From: Nanobdellota archaeon
GTDB taxonomy: Archaea > Nanobdellota > Nanobdellia > Woesearchaeales > WJIZ01
Direction: 5' to 3'
Assembly (NCBI GenBank): GCA_023140175.1
Contig: JAGLMD010000026.1
Span: 1-32,440 of the forward strand
DNA: 32,440 nucleotides
How positions within the stretch are numbered: position 1 is the stretch's first letter; each line of letters opens with the position of its first letter. The position numbers and the translations under genes are program-made. Shown piece after piece: positions 30,763 to 32,440 of the stretch. The notes below the pieces were generated by a model that made no database searches, was not told the origin of the DNA, and worked only from the letters and a program-made list of their open reading frames with translations.

Positions 30763-30815
30763 ATTTAAATAGTAAGAAAAGATTATAAAGGTCAAATTAT
30801 GGACAATATAGTATT

Positions 30816-31130
30816 ATGGGCACAATACTAAGTTCAAAAATACTGCCAGATGACAGGGTAAAGTTAAGGATTTGCCTGAATGAGGAAGAAGCTTTGTCAT
30901 TGGGTGGATGTGTAAAGAATGTGCATGTGTTTAGTTCTGATTTATGCAAATATGAAAGTAGAGTTATTGAGAGAGGAAGGGATGGTGTAACTAAGCATTT
31001 TTTAGTGCCATCTAATCTAAGAGATAAGACAAAAAGATTATTTTTTGGAATTAAATGCCAAAAAATAGATATGGGGAATAAAGATTTGTATGTCTATGTT
31101 CTTAGCCGGGAGAGAAATATATTATTTTGA
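30816..31130 (+). CDS. Small conserved protein, paralogue of the 30342 gene
   Basis: This 104-residue product is homologous along its length to the divergent neighbour (motifs EEALSLGGCVKNVHVFS, RGRDGVTKHFLVPSNLR and KCQKIDM). It differs by extra cysteines (GGCVKN, LCKYE). It has no ribosome site; the TATA box (GATTATAAAGG, about 30780-30790) lies about 30 nt before the ATG, so its message may be leaderless. The family is not recognised. Divergent duplication around a shared regulatory palindrome suggests two subunits or two differently regulated versions of one component acting with the KaiC-like ATPase. Confidence 0.7.
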   Translation: MGTILSSKILPDDRVKLRICLNEEEALSLGGCVKNVHVFSSDLCKYESRVIERGRDGVTKHFLVPSNLRDKTKRLFFGIKCQKIDMGNKDLYVYVLSRERNILF

Positions 31131-31178
31131 GCTTTTGTAGAAAAGTTTTTTATATATTTATGAACCAGGAAGATAGTT

Positions 31179-31856
31179 ATGAGTATCTCGCTTTGTATGA
31201 TTGTTAAAGATGAAGGAAAAGCATTGGCAGAGTTTTTAGGGCAGCATAAGGAACTAATTGATGAAATCATTATTGTTGACACTGGCTCTTCTGATAATAG
31301 TATAAATATTGCAAAGAAGTTTACTGATAATATATTTTCTTTTGAATGGGTTGATGATTTTTCTTCAGCCAGGAATTTCTCAATAGAAAAAGCAGGCAAG
31401 GAATGGATATTGTGGATGGATCCTGATGAAAAGATAAATGTGAGAGATTTTTCCAGGATAAGGGAGATGATAAAGAATAAGGGTTATCTTGGATATAGCT
31501 TTATACAGAAAAATTATACGAATGTCGAAAAGCATCCAAGGTTTACTAAAGAGCCTAAACATGGTTTTAAAGGATATTATTTGAGAAGGATATGCAAGCT
31601 TTTCCAAAATAAGAAAGGGTTAAAGTTTGTTTATCCTGTGCATGAAAGTGTAAAGAATTCTATACAGGATATTGGCGGCAGAATAAAGAAAACAGATATT
31701 GTTATTGAACATTTTCCTGAAATGAAAGAGAATTTTATTGAGAAGGAAAGATATTATCTGGAATTATTGAAAAAGAAGAAAGAATTGTTTCCTGACAGCA
31801 ATGCTGAAAAAGAGATGAATACAGAGAAAAGTGTATTGGAGCATTTTTCTAATTGA
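31179..31856 (+). CDS. Family 2 glycosyltransferase
   Basis: GT2 enzymes transfer a sugar from a nucleotide-sugar donor. The N-terminal part is diagnostic: SLCMIVKDEGKALAEFL, the DEIIIVDTGSSDNS nucleotide-binding turn, and the metal-binding WMDPDEK (D-x-D motif). The later segment (KLFQNKKGLKFVYPVHESV) is typical of the SPBc2/TPR-associated glycosyltransferase group. At 225 aa it consists of the catalytic domain only, without membrane helices, so it probably acts in the cytosol, for example on surface glycan or lipid precursors. A TATA box (TTTTTATATATTT, about 31146-31158) lies just upstream and the ATG at 31179 gives a very short leader. Confidence 0.88.
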   Translation: MSISLCMIVKDEGKALAEFLGQHKELIDEIIIVDTGSSDNSINIAKKFTDNIFSFEWVDDFSSARNFSIEKAGKEWILWMDPDEKINVRDFSRIREMIKNKGYLGYSFIQKNYTNVEKHPRFTKEPKHGFKGYYLRRICKLFQNKKGLKFVYPVHESVKNSIQDIGGRIKKTDIVIEHFPEMKENFIEKERYYLELLKKKKELFPDSNAEKEMNTEKSVLEHFSN

Positions 31857-31891
31857 TAACTTTTAAATATCTCCATTAAATCCTTTTTCTT

Positions 31892-32440
31892 ATGGATGAA
31901 GAAACACTCAATAATTACAAAAAAGCAGGCAAAATAGCCAAAGAAGCTTTGTTATATGGAAAAGGCCTAATTAAAAAAGGAGCTAAGCTTCTTGATGTTA
32001 CTGAAAAGATTGAATCAAAGATAAAAGAGTTGGGGGGAGAATTAGCTTTTCCTGCCCAGATGAGCTGTGATAATACTGCTGCCCATTACTGTGCTTTTAG
32101 GGATGACCCTATTGTTTTTGAAGATCAGCTGGTTTGCCTGGATATTGGTGTTCATGTTGATGGCTGCATAGGAGATAATGCCTGTTCTGTTGACCTTTCC
32201 GGAGAAAATACTGAGTTAATTAAAGCAAGTGAAGAAGCATTAAAGGCAGCAACAGAAAAGCTTGCTTTAGGGGTGAAGATATCTGAAATCGGCAAAGCTA
32301 TTGAAGATACTATTGTCGGCATGGGATTCCAGCCTGTAAGAAATCTTTCAGGCCATGGGTTGGCCAGCTTTAATATCCATACCAAGCCAACTATTCCTAA
32401 TTATGATACAAAGGAGGATAATGTTCTTGAAGAAGGGTTT
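31892..32440 (+). CDS. map: Methionine aminopeptidase, type II (5' part)
   Basis: The enzyme removes the initiator methionine from new proteins. The 183 visible residues include the substrate-pocket histidine (H65 in TAAHY), metal ligands D84 and D95 (LDIGVHVDGCIGD, 11 apart as in archaeal type II enzymes) and metal ligand H155 (GHGL). The remaining ligands lie beyond the window edge, where the gene is cut in frame. The start at 31892 (MDEETL) follows a TATA-like stretch (TTTTAAATAT, about 31861-31870), so the mRNA is probably nearly leaderless. Confidence 0.95.
   Translation, partial: MDEETLNNYKKAGKIAKEALLYGKGLIKKGAKLLDVTEKIESKIKELGGELAFPAQMSCDNTAAHYCAFRDDPIVFEDQLVCLDIGVHVDGCIGDNACSVDLSGENTELIKASEEALKAATEKLALGVKISEIGKAIEDTIVGMGFQPVRNLSGHGLASFNIHTKPTIPNYDTKEDNVLEEGF

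Noticed and set aside
1-32440. CRISPR array
   Set aside because: No regularly spaced short direct repeats with unique spacers were seen; the repeats found occur only as pairs.

Overview
The window looks like a low-GC DPANN-type archaeal chromosome, most plausibly of the Woesearchaeota/Pacearchaeota kind. The evidence is a eukaryote-type ribosomal protein L15e, a complete archaeal A/V-type ATPase operon, a type II methionine aminopeptidase, archaeal TATA boxes, GGTGAT-type Shine-Dalgarno sequences, and bacterial-type GAPDH and type 1 IPP isomerase genes of the sort seen in archaea that borrow from bacteria. Lineage is an inference from gene content; no rRNA gene is present.

Layout. 1-2535: an unknown cytosolic protein behind a perfect palindrome, an envelope protein with a Cys-rich ectodomain and about five membrane segments, and rpl15e. 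2774-11278 (minus strand): ATPase operon in the order H-I-K-E-C-F-A-B-D, preceded by three hairpins that separate it from a bacterial-type gap gene. The proteolipid K has the residues of the Enterococcus hirae Na+ site and only one carboxylate per four helices, pointing to a Na+ pump-like machine. 12450-21600: an accessory, decaying region. It holds a RelE-like toxin facing a tiny convergent antitoxin, a vapBC pair between inverted repeats, a DUF3160 lipoprotein, a double zinc-ribbon protein, a class II Fic protein, a tnpA (IS200/IS605) remnant, a Cys-repeat lipoprotein with a frameshifted relative, and a deleted second copy of the vapBC locus (90 bp of vapC joined to the vapB upstream region).

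21603-29595: idi (IPP isomerase) diverges from a tightly packed six-gene operon: UbiA-type prenyltransferase, homocitrate/citramalate-synthase-like enzyme, dihydroorotate/dihydropyrimidine-dehydrogenase-like flavoprotein with two [4Fe-4S] motifs, LeuD-like swivel subunit with an unusual specificity loop, B12-binding-type radical SAM enzyme, and an FAD enzyme resembling geranylgeranyl reductases. A V4R-type small-molecule-binding protein converges on it. I know of no described pathway with this combination. It is the best candidate here for an undescribed system, perhaps synthesis and tailoring of a prenylated metabolite, lipid or quinone-like carrier.

29627-32440: a single-domain KaiC-like ATPase, a divergent pair of small paralogues sharing a palindromic intergenic site, a family 2 glycosyltransferase, and the 5' part of the map gene, cut by the window edge.
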